Assembly (NCBI RefSeq): GCF_000331025.1
Contig: NC_020055.1
Span: forward strand, 2,823,370-2,887,369
Source: Maridesulfovibrio hydrothermalis AM13 = DSM 14728
Lineage (GTDB): Bacteria; Desulfobacterota; Desulfovibrionia; Desulfovibrionales; Desulfovibrionaceae
Direction of reading: 5' to 3'
Length of the DNA stretch: 64,000 nucleotides
Shown here in pieces: positions 33,440 to 41,547 of this stretch (position 1 is its first letter; each line of letters opens with the position of its first letter). The notes beneath the pieces are model-generated. The model was not told the DNA's origin and did no database searches. It saw only the letters and a list, made by a program, of their open reading frames with translations. A program made the translations under genes and the position numbers.

Positions 33440-34567
33440 CTATTTGGATTTTCGAATAAAAACAAACGCCCCAGCAATTGCAGTAAACGGTGCAACAGTA
33501 ACCAGCCCGAAGCTGCCCACCAGAGTCTTAAGCACCTCGGCCGATACATAGACAAAATTAAATGTATTGATAAGCGGCACACCCTGCGCCATAAAAGCCA
33601 TCATTAATGTTATAAAACCGCCGGAATAAGCCAGCAGCAAAGTTGTTGTCATAGTCCCGACAACAGCCCTGCCTACCCGTATGCCTGATGCAAGAGCTTC
33701 CATAGTAGAAATATCAGGATTGGCCATGACAACCTCATCCATACTTGCAGCAACATCCATAGCAAGATCCATGACCGCTCCGGAACAGGCCAGAAAGACT
33801 GCCGCAACATAAATCTTTGTCAAATCAAGATGTCCGAACCCTGAATACAAAAGTGTCTCAGCAAACGGCATTACTGCTCCATGTAAATGCAATTCCCCCG
33901 TAAAATATATAGCCAGCATACAGCTGGTGAAAACACCTAAAAATGATCCTAAAAATGCGACCACCCCTTTTCGGTTTAGCCCTGCAACCATGAAGATGAT
34001 GACTGCACATAGGCCCGTGACCACTCCAAGAGTCAACCAGACCGGATCAGCCCCTTTTAGCAAGCCGGGAATAAGCACTTTCCAAAGCACTAAAGCTGTA
34101 AACATAAATGAAAACAAAGCCTTGGCTCCGGTCCAGCCGCCGAAGGCAAGCAAAAGAAACGCAAACAGAGCCAGCATGGCAACTTCAAGCCCTATTCGAT
34201 AATGATCCTGAGGATTGACAAAAAGCACATTTCCATCCGCATCCAGAGATAAAACAGTCAAGACTTCATCGCCGCGTTTGAAAATTTTGTCTTTATCCAT
34301 TTGTCCCAGAAGCTCGTTTGTCCCTCTAAGCACCTGCCCTGCAAACTCTCCTTCAAGTACCTCTAAAGTGACATATTGCGGCCCCGTTTTAACCATACCG
34401 AACTGCTGAACCTCTGAATCATCCACTCCCACAACTTCAGCCCGGCATCGCACGGCGTTATCGGCAATCCGGTTATCAAAATCAGTAGGAATGAAATATA
34501 AAACAGTAGTAAGCAGTGCAAAAATTGCTACTAAAATAAATTCTCTGTTCTTTAATATTGAAGGCAT
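33440..34567 (-). CDS. YibE/F-like membrane protein
   Basis: 375 residues. An N-terminal TM (10-27) is followed by an extracytoplasmic beta-rich domain (about 35-118, VEVVGVDDSEV-type, GDEVLTVLSLD) and seven or so membrane helices (about 125-372) with the FLGVFTSCMLAIYF and MDVAASMDEVVMANPDIS segments typical of the YibE/F family. Function is unresolved in the family. It sits just upstream of the HAD-like lipoprotein gene on the same strand. Confidence 0.8.
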   Translation of the reverse strand: MPSILKNREFILVAIFALLTTVLYFIPTDFDNRIADNAVRCRAEVVGVDDSEVQQFGMVKTGPQYVTLEVLEGEFAGQVLRGTNELLGQMDKDKIFKRGDEVLTVLSLDADGNVLFVNPQDHYRIGLEVAMLALFAFLLLAFGGWTGAKALFSFMFTALVLWKVLIPGLLKGADPVWLTLGVVTGLCAVIIFMVAGLNRKGVVAFLGSFLGVFTSCMLAIYFTGELHLHGAVMPFAETLLYSGFGHLDLTKIYVAAVFLACSGAVMDLAMDVAASMDEVVMANPDISTMEALASGIRVGRAVVGTMTTTLLLAYSGGFITLMMAFMAQGVPLINTFNFVYVSAEVLKTLVGSFGLVTVAPFTAIAGAFVFIRKSK

Positions 34568-34616
34568 ACTCTGGTTTTGTAATAGGTTTTATCTACATGT
34601 TTTTTTTACTGAATAT

Positions 34617-34648
34617 TTAAAAAGCGGAGCACTGTTAAGTGCCCCGCC
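34617..34648 (-). terminator. Terminator of the alkaline phosphatase gene
   Basis: GCGGAGCAC (34624-34632) pairs with GTGCCCCGC (34639-34647) through 9 bp with one G-U pair and a 6-nt loop; on the minus strand the stem runs into TTTTTAAAT. It starts 26 bp after the phosphatase stop. Confidence 0.75.
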
Positions 34649-34673
34649 CCGCTTTCTATTATCTGACAGAAGC

Positions 34674-36188
34674 CTAGTTGACGGCTACTTTCACTTTGCT
34701 GTTTTTGGAATAAACTTTAGGAGCAATACCCATGATGGACATAAGCTTGTATGCCACATCAACATTGTCATAATACCCGTTGAAAGAATCAGAGCCTACG
34801 CCCATTGCAGAGGTTGCAACAGGTACTCCTGTGTGCTTGAAAGAGGTCCAGCCGAGTCCGGCATTGTTATTGAGAACATGAGTGATACTTACAGTCAAAG
34901 GATCATAACCTCCGTAAAGATTATATAATTCAGGATCTTTAAACTTTTTTTCACCCTTCATGGTGCGGGCATATGCATCTTTGAGCATAGCAAGCTGGTA
35001 ACCTTTAACGACCATAGGATTCTTTTTAGCATCGCCATCAAACTCAAGTCCGAAAAAGTGAGTAATGGTGGGTTGAAAGAATTCAAAGCTTGCACCATTT
35101 TTGTGCTCCTTTTTCCAGAGCTTCACAACTTCATCAGAGAACTTCTGAAACGACACGTCCTGCGGCTTGAGGGCATTAAAATGGGAAGCATACTTGGTTC
35201 CGGCAAAGCCGAGAGTAAGCCCGCCACATTCATGGTCGCCGGTAACAACGATAAGGGTTTCCTTCGGATGTTTTTTAGCAAATTCAACTGCTTTTTTAAC
35301 GGAATCATCAAAAGATATAGTGTTATGAATAAAAGCAGCAGCATCGTTGGCATGGCAGGCCCAGTCAATTTTTCCGCCTTCAACCATCAGAAAAAATCCC
35401 TCAGGATTGTCGAGCATTTCGATCGCCTTGCCAGTGAATTCAGGAAGAGTAATATCTTCCGGCCCCATATCCATAGCATAAGGAAGGGCCTTGGAATCCT
35501 GAAGCCAGTTATTCCATGAAATAACCTTACCATCCGCAGGTTTAAGAGCCAGAAACTCATCTTTATCAGTAACAACTTTGTAGCCGGCAGTCTTGATGAC
35601 CTCAAGAGCGTCACCTTTAAAATTCCTACTGTTCTTCTTTTTATTTAATGGATCTTTAAGTCCTCCACCGCCAAAAAAATCAAAACCACTTTCAGCGAGA
35701 GCTATGTCAATATCGTAATATTGCCCGCGGGTAGGAACATGAGCGTAAAATGCGGCAGGTGTTGCGTGGTCAATTGATACACTGGAAACAATTCCAACCT
35801 TTTTACCCGAAGCTTTAGCCATTTCAGCAATGGATTTAACATGATTTTGCCCGGGGTCCATACCGAGCATGCCTATATTTGTTTTCTGACCACTGGCAAG
35901 TGATGTCGCTGCGGCTGCGGAACCGGTAATAAACCTGTCCGCAGCATATGTGGTGGTCATTCCCTGCGCGGGGAAAGTATTCATCATCAACTGTTCGCCG
36001 GTAAAAGCCTCGGTAGCCCCTTTTTGAGGAAACCCCATACCATCACCTATGAAAAGAAAAATGTACTTAGCAGGCTGCCCCTTGTAGACACGAACCTTTT
36101 TAACTTTTGCCTGCGCCGGCACAGCTGCCATGAGCATTACGCACACCAGCAGCATAACCAATTTCCTTACTTTAATAGAAACTTTCAT
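34674..36188 (-). CDS. Alkaline phosphatase, periplasmic
   Basis: 504 residues, start at the ATG at 36188 with AGGAG seven bases upstream (the GTG at 36191 is worse placed). A signal peptide (about 1-27, ending PAQA) exports it. Active-site features: FLFIGDGMG (first metal Asp), the nucleophile serine in ITGSAAAATSLASGQKT, DHATPAAFYAH, VEGGKIDWACHANDA and VTGDHECGG with the last metal ligands. The Asp usually found before the nucleophile is Gly, a variant that also occurs in the family. It releases phosphate from organic esters. I could not find a convincing Pho box upstream. Confidence 0.9.
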   Translation of the reverse strand: MKVSIKVRKLVMLLVCVMLMAAVPAQAKVKKVRVYKGQPAKYIFLFIGDGMGFPQKGATEAFTGEQLMMNTFPAQGMTTTYAADRFITGSAAAATSLASGQKTNIGMLGMDPGQNHVKSIAEMAKASGKKVGIVSSVSIDHATPAAFYAHVPTRGQYYDIDIALAESGFDFFGGGGLKDPLNKKKNSRNFKGDALEVIKTAGYKVVTDKDEFLALKPADGKVISWNNWLQDSKALPYAMDMGPEDITLPEFTGKAIEMLDNPEGFFLMVEGGKIDWACHANDAAAFIHNTISFDDSVKKAVEFAKKHPKETLIVVTGDHECGGLTLGFAGTKYASHFNALKPQDVSFQKFSDEVVKLWKKEHKNGASFEFFQPTITHFFGLEFDGDAKKNPMVVKGYQLAMLKDAYARTMKGEKKFKDPELYNLYGGYDPLTVSITHVLNNNAGLGWTSFKHTGVPVATSAMGVGSDSFNGYYDNVDVAYKLMSIMGIAPKVYSKNSKVKVAVN

Positions 36189-36191
36189 CAC

Positions 36192-36736
36192 AATTCTCCT
36201 GATTATTACTTTTGGTACTTCATTCCTGAAAACAATCTCATTCGTTTCAGATTGAATCTTTAGCAGGGTTAAGTTTCTATCATGTCACAGGAGAACGGCA
36301 TTTATGAAAACTACACAACAAATGTTGTACACCACCCCAAATCTCAAAAATAAGACTTAATCGGTAGGCAATAAGCAGTTAAATACGGCCTTAAATCAAC
36401 CTGCATTGATAATTATCGTTTTTTAGCAGTTATCAAAAAACTCTCCTTTTTAAATTAATTTAACAAACTTCACTGAAACAACTTCTCATTAATACTCACA
36501 GATGATATACTACTAAACCCTAAAATTTTACGATCTGACGATTGTAACAAGGCTTTACTTGATTCAGCAATCACTCTTAATCAACACAGCAATCATCAAT
36601 AAATCCCCAATCACTAATGTTACAACATTCATAAGCATGATACTTTTTGCACATGCTAAAGTTTATACTGGACAAATTCAGTCCTCTTTCATATAGAATA
36701 TACAACTAAGATTCTTTATAAAATGAGGATGACTCG
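36192..36736. other. Long intergenic region between alkaline phosphatase and the rnf operon
   Basis: 545 bp, AT-rich, divergent. An 18-codon ORF (36304-36360) with AGGAG upstream is the only small candidate and I do not call it a gene. CAGCAATCA occurs at 36565-36573 and 36587-36595 (22 bp apart), with a further CAATCACT at 36608-36615, helically phased direct repeats upstream of the rnf promoter. The promoter itself is listed separately. Confidence 0.45.
36669..36697 (+). promoter_or_regulatory. Sigma-70-type promoter of the cytochrome-rnf operon
   Basis: TGGACA (36669-36674), 17-bp spacer, TATAGA (36692-36697). The likely transcript start is near 36704, about 33 nt before the GTG of the cytochrome gene, with GAGG in between. 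Match to consensus is 5 of 6 and 4 of 6. Confidence 0.5.
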
Positions 36737-37483
36737 GTGCATAAAAAATTTATCCCCATCACCATTGTACTTGCAATTCTTCTGGGACTGACAATAGCCG
36801 GATATGTCGCTCCGGATGAAAAACAAAAACTTCCTGTCCGCATTCTTTTCAAGAACAGCGGAGGAAAAGTCATTTTCACGCACATTAAGCATCACAGAGA
36901 TTATGAAATCCCATGTGAAAAGTGTCACCACGAACGCGATGACGGTTCAAAAGAACCTCTGCCCTGCGGTTCCTGTCATCCGCAAACATTTGACCGTGAC
37001 TATGTGCGTGATCATATCAACTCGTTCCCTGACAACAGTTATTGTGTGAAGTGCCATCATGCCGAACTTGGCAAGTTAAATTTCGACCACGATGCTCATG
37101 AAGAATATGCGGATGAAGATTGTCAAGCATGCCATCACACCGCAGACATTGAAAAAGAACCGCAAAAGTGCGGCAACTGCCACACCAGCGCAGGAACACC
37201 TGAAGTGCCGAGTGTACGCAACGCGGCTCATGACCGTTGCGTGGACTGTCATGATGACATGTTCAAAGATGGACTCAAGGGCTGCAACCCCTGCCACAAA
37301 ATGCACGACATGAATAACTACAAAGGGGATCACACACCCTGCGCGCAGTGCCATCAGGATGAAGGAAAAGATCTGGTGCTGAACCGCCTTGATGCCTTCC
37401 ATGACCAGTGCATGGACTGCCACAAAAAACTGAAACGCGGCCCGTACAAAGACGATGATTGTGACAAATGTCATTTAAAATAA
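36737..37483 (+). CDS. Decaheme cytochrome c of the Rnf operon
   Basis: 248 residues starting with GTG, GAGG eight bases upstream. An N-terminal hydrophobic segment (5-24) acts as signal or anchor. Ten CxxCH motifs are present (CEKCH, CGSCH, CVKCH, CQACH, CGNCH, CVDCH, CNPCH, CAQCH, CMDCH, CDKCH), so ten covalent c hemes are expected; extra HH pairs (HHERD, HHAEL, HHTAD) offer axial ligands. Sulfate reducers of this family carry such a gene at the head of rnf, where it is thought to exchange electrons between the Rnf complex and the periplasmic cytochrome pool. Only 16 bp separate it from the rnfC ATG. Confidence 0.92.
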   Translation: MHKKFIPITIVLAILLGLTIAGYVAPDEKQKLPVRILFKNSGGKVIFTHIKHHRDYEIPCEKCHHERDDGSKEPLPCGSCHPQTFDRDYVRDHINSFPDNSYCVKCHHAELGKLNFDHDAHEEYADEDCQACHHTADIEKEPQKCGNCHTSAGTPEVPSVRNAAHDRCVDCHDDMFKDGLKGCNPCHKMHDMNNYKGDHTPCAQCHQDEGKDLVLNRLDAFHDQCMDCHKKLKRGPYKDDDCDKCHLK

Positions 37484-37499
37484 GGTGGATAAGTTTACC

Positions 37500-38654
37500 A
37501 TGAATCCTCTTTTTTCACTCTCCCCCTCAGAACGGGGGCCAATTGTAAACATAAGGGAACAGGAGCTTAACACTCCCTTTGTCATTTCCCTTGCTGTTTC
37601 GGGATTAAGCCCGCTGGTACAAAAAGGTAATCTGGTCTCTAAGGGCCAAATGATTGCTTCTGGAACTGGCAGTAAACGCCCTGCCATACATTCTTCCATT
37701 TCAGGAAAAGTGCTGGACGTAAAAAAGGATTTCATCACCATTGAAGAAGAAGGTGACAGGATTTCCGAACCGCTGGACTTTCCGGCTGTTAATTCTAAAA
37801 CAATGTTGAAGAATCTTCATAATGCCGGAATCAACACCCGCGGGCTGAAACCAGAATGCACTCTGATAATCAATGCCGTCCCTGCAGAAGCCGGAATAGA
37901 CGGTCATCGATTTCTAATAGAAGAATTCAACCACATCATGCTTGAAGGGCTTGGCTATTTAAAAAAGGCCATAGCACCCAAAGCCTGCTCTCTGGCAATT
38001 CCTAAAGGGATGAACTGGACTTTAGCCGGATGTACAGGCCACGAAATTGCCCCTGTCTACCCTAACGGACTTGCTCCTATGATCGTCAAAGCGGTCACCG
38101 GACAGGAAATGCCTGCGGATGTTTGTGTCATTGACGCTGCCACCCTTTACCGCATCGGGCGCACGGTGCACGGTAATCAACCTGTCAGTGAAATAATGGT
38201 CAAGGTAGGGGCTACTCTTTTTCAGGCCCCCGTGGGAACCAGAGTCGGTCTGCTCGCCCGCACAGCCGGATTTAAACTGGCTGATCATGACCGTGTTATT
38301 CTGGGCGGCCCGCTGTCAGGCGAGGCTGTTTACACCTTGAACCACGGAGTAGGTCCTGAAACACAGGCCGTTACAATCATTGCAGGCAAGCCGGAACCGA
38401 CAATTAAAGATACCCCCTGCATCGGCTGCGGCGAATGCGTTATCAAATGTCCAGCCAGAATCATGCCTAACATGATCTCACGGCATGCAGAATTCGGACT
38501 TTTTGAAAACACACTGAACTACGGCATCGGATCTTGTTTTGAATGCGGACTTTGCACATACTGGTGCACAGCTCAACGTCCAATCCTGCAATACATCAGA
38601 CTGGCAAAAAAAGAACTGTCCAGCCAACCGATACTTGAAGATCTCCGGAAATAA
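37500..38654 (+). CDS. rnfC: Rnf complex subunit C
   Basis: 384 residues. RnfC is the peripheral NADH/FMN and Fe-S subunit. Visible: an N-terminal hydrophobic-charged stretch with PLVQKGNLVSKGQMIASG (barrel-sandwich), a central flavoprotein-like domain, the SLBB-like GAPVGTRVG region, and two 4Fe-4S clusters, CIGCGECVIKCP and CFECGLCTYWC. The ATG at 37500 has AAGGTGG about 12 bases upstream; a GTG at 37485 in the same frame is an alternative. The NADH-binding glycine-rich loop of longer RnfC proteins is not clear here. Confidence 0.92.
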   Translation: MNPLFSLSPSERGPIVNIREQELNTPFVISLAVSGLSPLVQKGNLVSKGQMIASGTGSKRPAIHSSISGKVLDVKKDFITIEEEGDRISEPLDFPAVNSKTMLKNLHNAGINTRGLKPECTLIINAVPAEAGIDGHRFLIEEFNHIMLEGLGYLKKAIAPKACSLAIPKGMNWTLAGCTGHEIAPVYPNGLAPMIVKAVTGQEMPADVCVIDAATLYRIGRTVHGNQPVSEIMVKVGATLFQAPVGTRVGLLARTAGFKLADHDRVILGGPLSGEAVYTLNHGVGPETQAVTIIAGKPEPTIKDTPCIGCGECVIKCPARIMPNMISRHAEFGLFENTLNYGIGSCFECGLCTYWCTAQRPILQYIRLAKKELSSQPILEDLRK

Positions 38655-38656
38655 CT

Positions 38657-39631
38657 ATGAAACCAATCAGCGGATCACCAATACTCACTGTTTCGGCTCC
38701 TGCACATATTCATTGCGGCAGGACCATCAAAAATACTGCTCTTGAAACTATTTTTGCACTGCTTCCGGCGGCTGTTTTTGCTGTGTGGCATTATCAGATG
38801 CTGGCGGTGCGGGTTTTGGCTTTATCCTGCGCAGCAGCAGTAATTACCGAAACCATCTGCCTATATATAATGAAAAGAGAAATAGAGGCCGACAACTACA
38901 CAACCCTGCTCTGCGGACTGATGCTCGGCTTTCTCCTCCCGCCTGCCGCGCCGTGGTGGCTGGTCGTTCTGGGCAGCTCATTTTCAATTTTCATAGGACG
39001 CATGATTTTCGGAGGACTGGGGGCAGGCCCGCTGTACGCCCCGCTAATAGGCTGGGCAATTCTTACCGTATCATGGCCGGACCTGATGGATTTTGACATG
39101 ACCATGCTGGCTTCCGAGCTGACCTATCCACTCAGCCAGCTCAAAAACTTCGGCCCTGAGGTTCTTGATGAATATCCGCTGAAATCCCTCCTTCTAGGCT
39201 TTCAACTTGGAGGGACAGGAGCAGCGCAGACCGGAGCCATACTCATAGGCGGACTGTATATGCTGGCACGCAAGGTTATCAGACCTGATATCCCGCTGGC
39301 TTTTATCTGCGGAGTCGCGCTGACATCGACTCTCTTCTACTCAATTGATTCACTGGAATATGCTTCCCCGCTCTATCACCTGCTGTGCGGATCGACCCTC
39401 TTCGGGGCATTCTTTCTGGCAACGGACAGCTCATCCTCTCCGGTTGGACATATTCCAATGATTGCCTATGGATTCACTGCCGGAATACTGGTCATCATTA
39501 TCCGGGTTTACGGCATTTACCCCGACGGAGTCCCTTTTGCCATTCTGCTGGCAAACCTGACGACCCCTTTATTTGACAAAATCAGACCCGCTCCTTTCGG
39601 CGGTGTTACCAATATTCATTTGCAGAGGTAA
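38657..39631 (+). CDS. rnfD: Rnf complex subunit D
   Basis: 324 residues with eight to ten membrane helices. The opening SGSPILTVSAPAHIHCGRTIKN and the late FGAFFLATDSSSSPVG...GIYPDGVPFAILLANLTTPLFD are characteristic of RnfD/NqrB. It is the main ion-translocating subunit and normally carries covalent FMN. Two bases separate it from rnfC. Confidence 0.93.
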   Translation: MKPISGSPILTVSAPAHIHCGRTIKNTALETIFALLPAAVFAVWHYQMLAVRVLALSCAAAVITETICLYIMKREIEADNYTTLLCGLMLGFLLPPAAPWWLVVLGSSFSIFIGRMIFGGLGAGPLYAPLIGWAILTVSWPDLMDFDMTMLASELTYPLSQLKNFGPEVLDEYPLKSLLLGFQLGGTGAAQTGAILIGGLYMLARKVIRPDIPLAFICGVALTSTLFYSIDSLEYASPLYHLLCGSTLFGAFFLATDSSSSPVGHIPMIAYGFTAGILVIIIRVYGIYPDGVPFAILLANLTTPLFDKIRPAPFGGVTNIHLQR

Positions 39632-39634
39632 AAT

Positions 39635-40222
39635 ATGAATGAAGCTATCAAAATGATCGCGGTCCTTTCACTCATATGCGGACTTTCCGGTGTTACTCTG
39701 GCAAGTCTGAAAGATGCCACGGAAAATAAAATTGAAGAACAGGTGCTGACCTACGTTCAAGGCCCTGCAATTGAGCAGGTTCTTACAGATTTCACCAACT
39801 CACCGGTCAAGGATCGCAAAAAATTTAAAATTCCCGGAAGCACAGATCACGTTGTGGTTTTCCCGGCCATGAAAGACGGAAAACTCTTCGGCGTTGCTTT
39901 AGAAACCTTTGCTAAAGGATTCGGAGGCGAGGTCGGTGTCATGGTCGGATTCAGCATGGAAGAACAGTCTTTATCAGGAATCGGCATTACCACCATGAAA
40001 GAAACACCCGGAATCGGCTCCAGAGTGGCCAAACACGGCTTTACCAACCAGTTCCGCAACCACCAGTCAGCTGTGGAGCTTACGTCTAAGGGCGGCGATA
40101 TTGATGGGATTTCAGGAGCTACAATTTCCTCAACAGCTTCGGTGGAGGCTGTTAAACAGGCTGTTAATATTTTCGCTAAAATCAAACCGCAACTCGAAGC
40201 GGCGTGGTCACAGGGGTCTTAG
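39635..40222 (+). CDS. rnfG: Rnf complex subunit G (covalent flavoprotein)
   Basis: 195 residues: one N-terminal membrane helix (8-25), then a periplasmic FMN-binding domain. The FMN attachment motif is DGISGATISS near residues 154-163, with Thr as the bound residue. ETPGIGSRV is another family marker. The ApbE flavin transferase needed to attach FMN is not encoded next to this operon. AGAGGT lies seven bases before the ATG. Confidence 0.93.
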   Translation: MNEAIKMIAVLSLICGLSGVTLASLKDATENKIEEQVLTYVQGPAIEQVLTDFTNSPVKDRKKFKIPGSTDHVVVFPAMKDGKLFGVALETFAKGFGGEVGVMVGFSMEEQSLSGIGITTMKETPGIGSRVAKHGFTNQFRNHQSAVELTSKGGDIDGISGATISSTASVEAVKQAVNIFAKIKPQLEAAWSQGS

Positions 40223-40223
40223 C

Positions 40224-40889
40224 ATGAATAGATTATGGAAAGAATTTTCAAAAGGTTTATGGACCGACCTGCCCCCCTTTAAAATTGTACTCGGCCTATG
40301 CCCGGTACTGGCAGTCACCAAAACAGCGGATAATGGTTTCGGCATGGGGCTGGCGGTAATTTTTGTATTAACCCTGTCCAATGTGCTGGTTTCCATGTTC
40401 AGGAAGATCATACCGGCAAAAGTGCGTATTGCCTGCTTCATCGTTATCGCCGCGTCACTTGTTGTTGCGGTTGAACTGCTCATGCAGGCCTATGCTTATC
40501 CGCTTTATCAGCAGCTGGGCATATTTGTACCGTTGATCGTTGTCAACTGTATTATTTTAGGCCGCGCTGAGGCTTTTGCCTCCAAAAACACCGTACTGCT
40601 CTCCGCTGCTGATGGATTCGGAATGGGCATAGGGTTCACATTCTCCCTGACCCTGCTGGGTGGACTTCGTGAACTTTTCGGATATGGAACCTTATTCGGT
40701 TCACAGATTATGCCGGTAAGTTTCAAGCCTTTCGTCTTCATGATTGAAGCTCCGGGAGCTTTTGTCTGTCTGGGCATCCTTCTTTCAGGCATGAACGCAT
40801 TTACGAGCTGGCAGAGACGCAGAAACGGCTTGGCAGTACTTGATAACCCGACCCACGAATGTAAATCCTGCGGAATATGCAGCCGCTAG
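40224..40889 (+). CDS. rnfE: Rnf complex subunit E
   Basis: 221 residues, ATG one base after the rnfG stop (a longer frame from 40101 runs inside rnfG). Six membrane helices; FVPLIVVNCIILGRAEAFASKN is the conserved half-helix motif of RnfE/NqrD, with the Cys that helps bind the intramembrane 2Fe-2S cluster shared with RnfA. The C-terminus ends in HECKSCGICSR, three Cys spaced C-x2-C-x2-C after the last helix, which could bind an extra metal or cluster. Confidence 0.92.
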   Translation: MNRLWKEFSKGLWTDLPPFKIVLGLCPVLAVTKTADNGFGMGLAVIFVLTLSNVLVSMFRKIIPAKVRIACFIVIAASLVVAVELLMQAYAYPLYQQLGIFVPLIVVNCIILGRAEAFASKNTVLLSAADGFGMGIGFTFSLTLLGGLRELFGYGTLFGSQIMPVSFKPFVFMIEAPGAFVCLGILLSGMNAFTSWQRRRNGLAVLDNPTHECKSCGICSR

Positions 40890-40907
40890 TTTATAAGGAA
40901 TAATGAT

Positions 40908-41486
40908 ATGAAAGAATATTTTCTCCTTTTCATCTCAGCAATATTTGTAAACAACATTGTCCTTGCACAATATCTTGGCAACTGCCCGTTCATCGGCACA
41001 TCCAAGAAAATCTCTGTCGCACTGGGCATGGGCGGAGCAGTTGTATTTGTCGCCACTATGGCAGCTTCAATCACATGGTCAGTGCAAAAATTTCTGCTGG
41101 CTCCGCTCGGACTGCAATATCTGCAAACCCTGACTTTCATTCTGGTGATAGCTTCACTTGTGCAGTTTGTAGAAATGTTTCTGAAAAAAGCAGTGCCTCC
41201 GCTTTACAAAGCACTTGGTATTTTTCTGCCGCTGATCACCACCAACTGCGCAGTTATGGGTATCGCTATCATCTGCCAGCGTGAAGAATTTTCTTTTGTA
41301 AAAACTGTAGCCTTTTCCTTTGCTTCAGGGCTTGGTTTTATGCTTGCTCTTGTAGTGCTTTCGGCAATTCGAGAACGCATTGAGGTTTCACGCGTCCCCA
41401 AAGCCATGAAGGGGACACCAATTGCCCTGATTATGGCAGGCCTGATGTCACTGGCCTTTTTCGCTTTTAAAGGCATGATCGCTTAG
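40908..41486 (+). CDS. rnfA: Rnf complex subunit A
   Basis: 192 residues with six membrane helices. NNIVLAQYLGNCPFIGTSKK and FLPLITTNCAVMG are the RnfA/NqrE signatures; the Cys of NCPF and NCAV are expected ligands of the 2Fe-2S centre at the RnfA/RnfE interface. AAGGA stands ten bases before the ATG. Confidence 0.94.
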   Translation: MKEYFLLFISAIFVNNIVLAQYLGNCPFIGTSKKISVALGMGGAVVFVATMAASITWSVQKFLLAPLGLQYLQTLTFILVIASLVQFVEMFLKKAVPPLYKALGIFLPLITTNCAVMGIAIICQREEFSFVKTVAFSFASGLGFMLALVVLSAIRERIEVSRVPKAMKGTPIALIMAGLMSLAFFAFKGMIA

Positions 41487-41547
41487 CAGCCGGTAGACTG
41501 TATTTTTACTTGTAAGCTTGTTGCCAACTAATACTTAGGCAGGACAT

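Noticed and set aside
36200-36310. Pho box upstream of the alkaline phosphatase gene
   Set aside because: A GTGACAT and a few related words occur, but no pair of 7-bp repeats with the 11-bp period of a Pho box.
36304-36360. 18-codon ORF with AGGAG upstream, as a leader peptide for the rnf region
   Set aside because: No run of regulatory codons and no terminator or alternative pairing follows, and it lies 330 bp before the promoter of the cytochrome gene.
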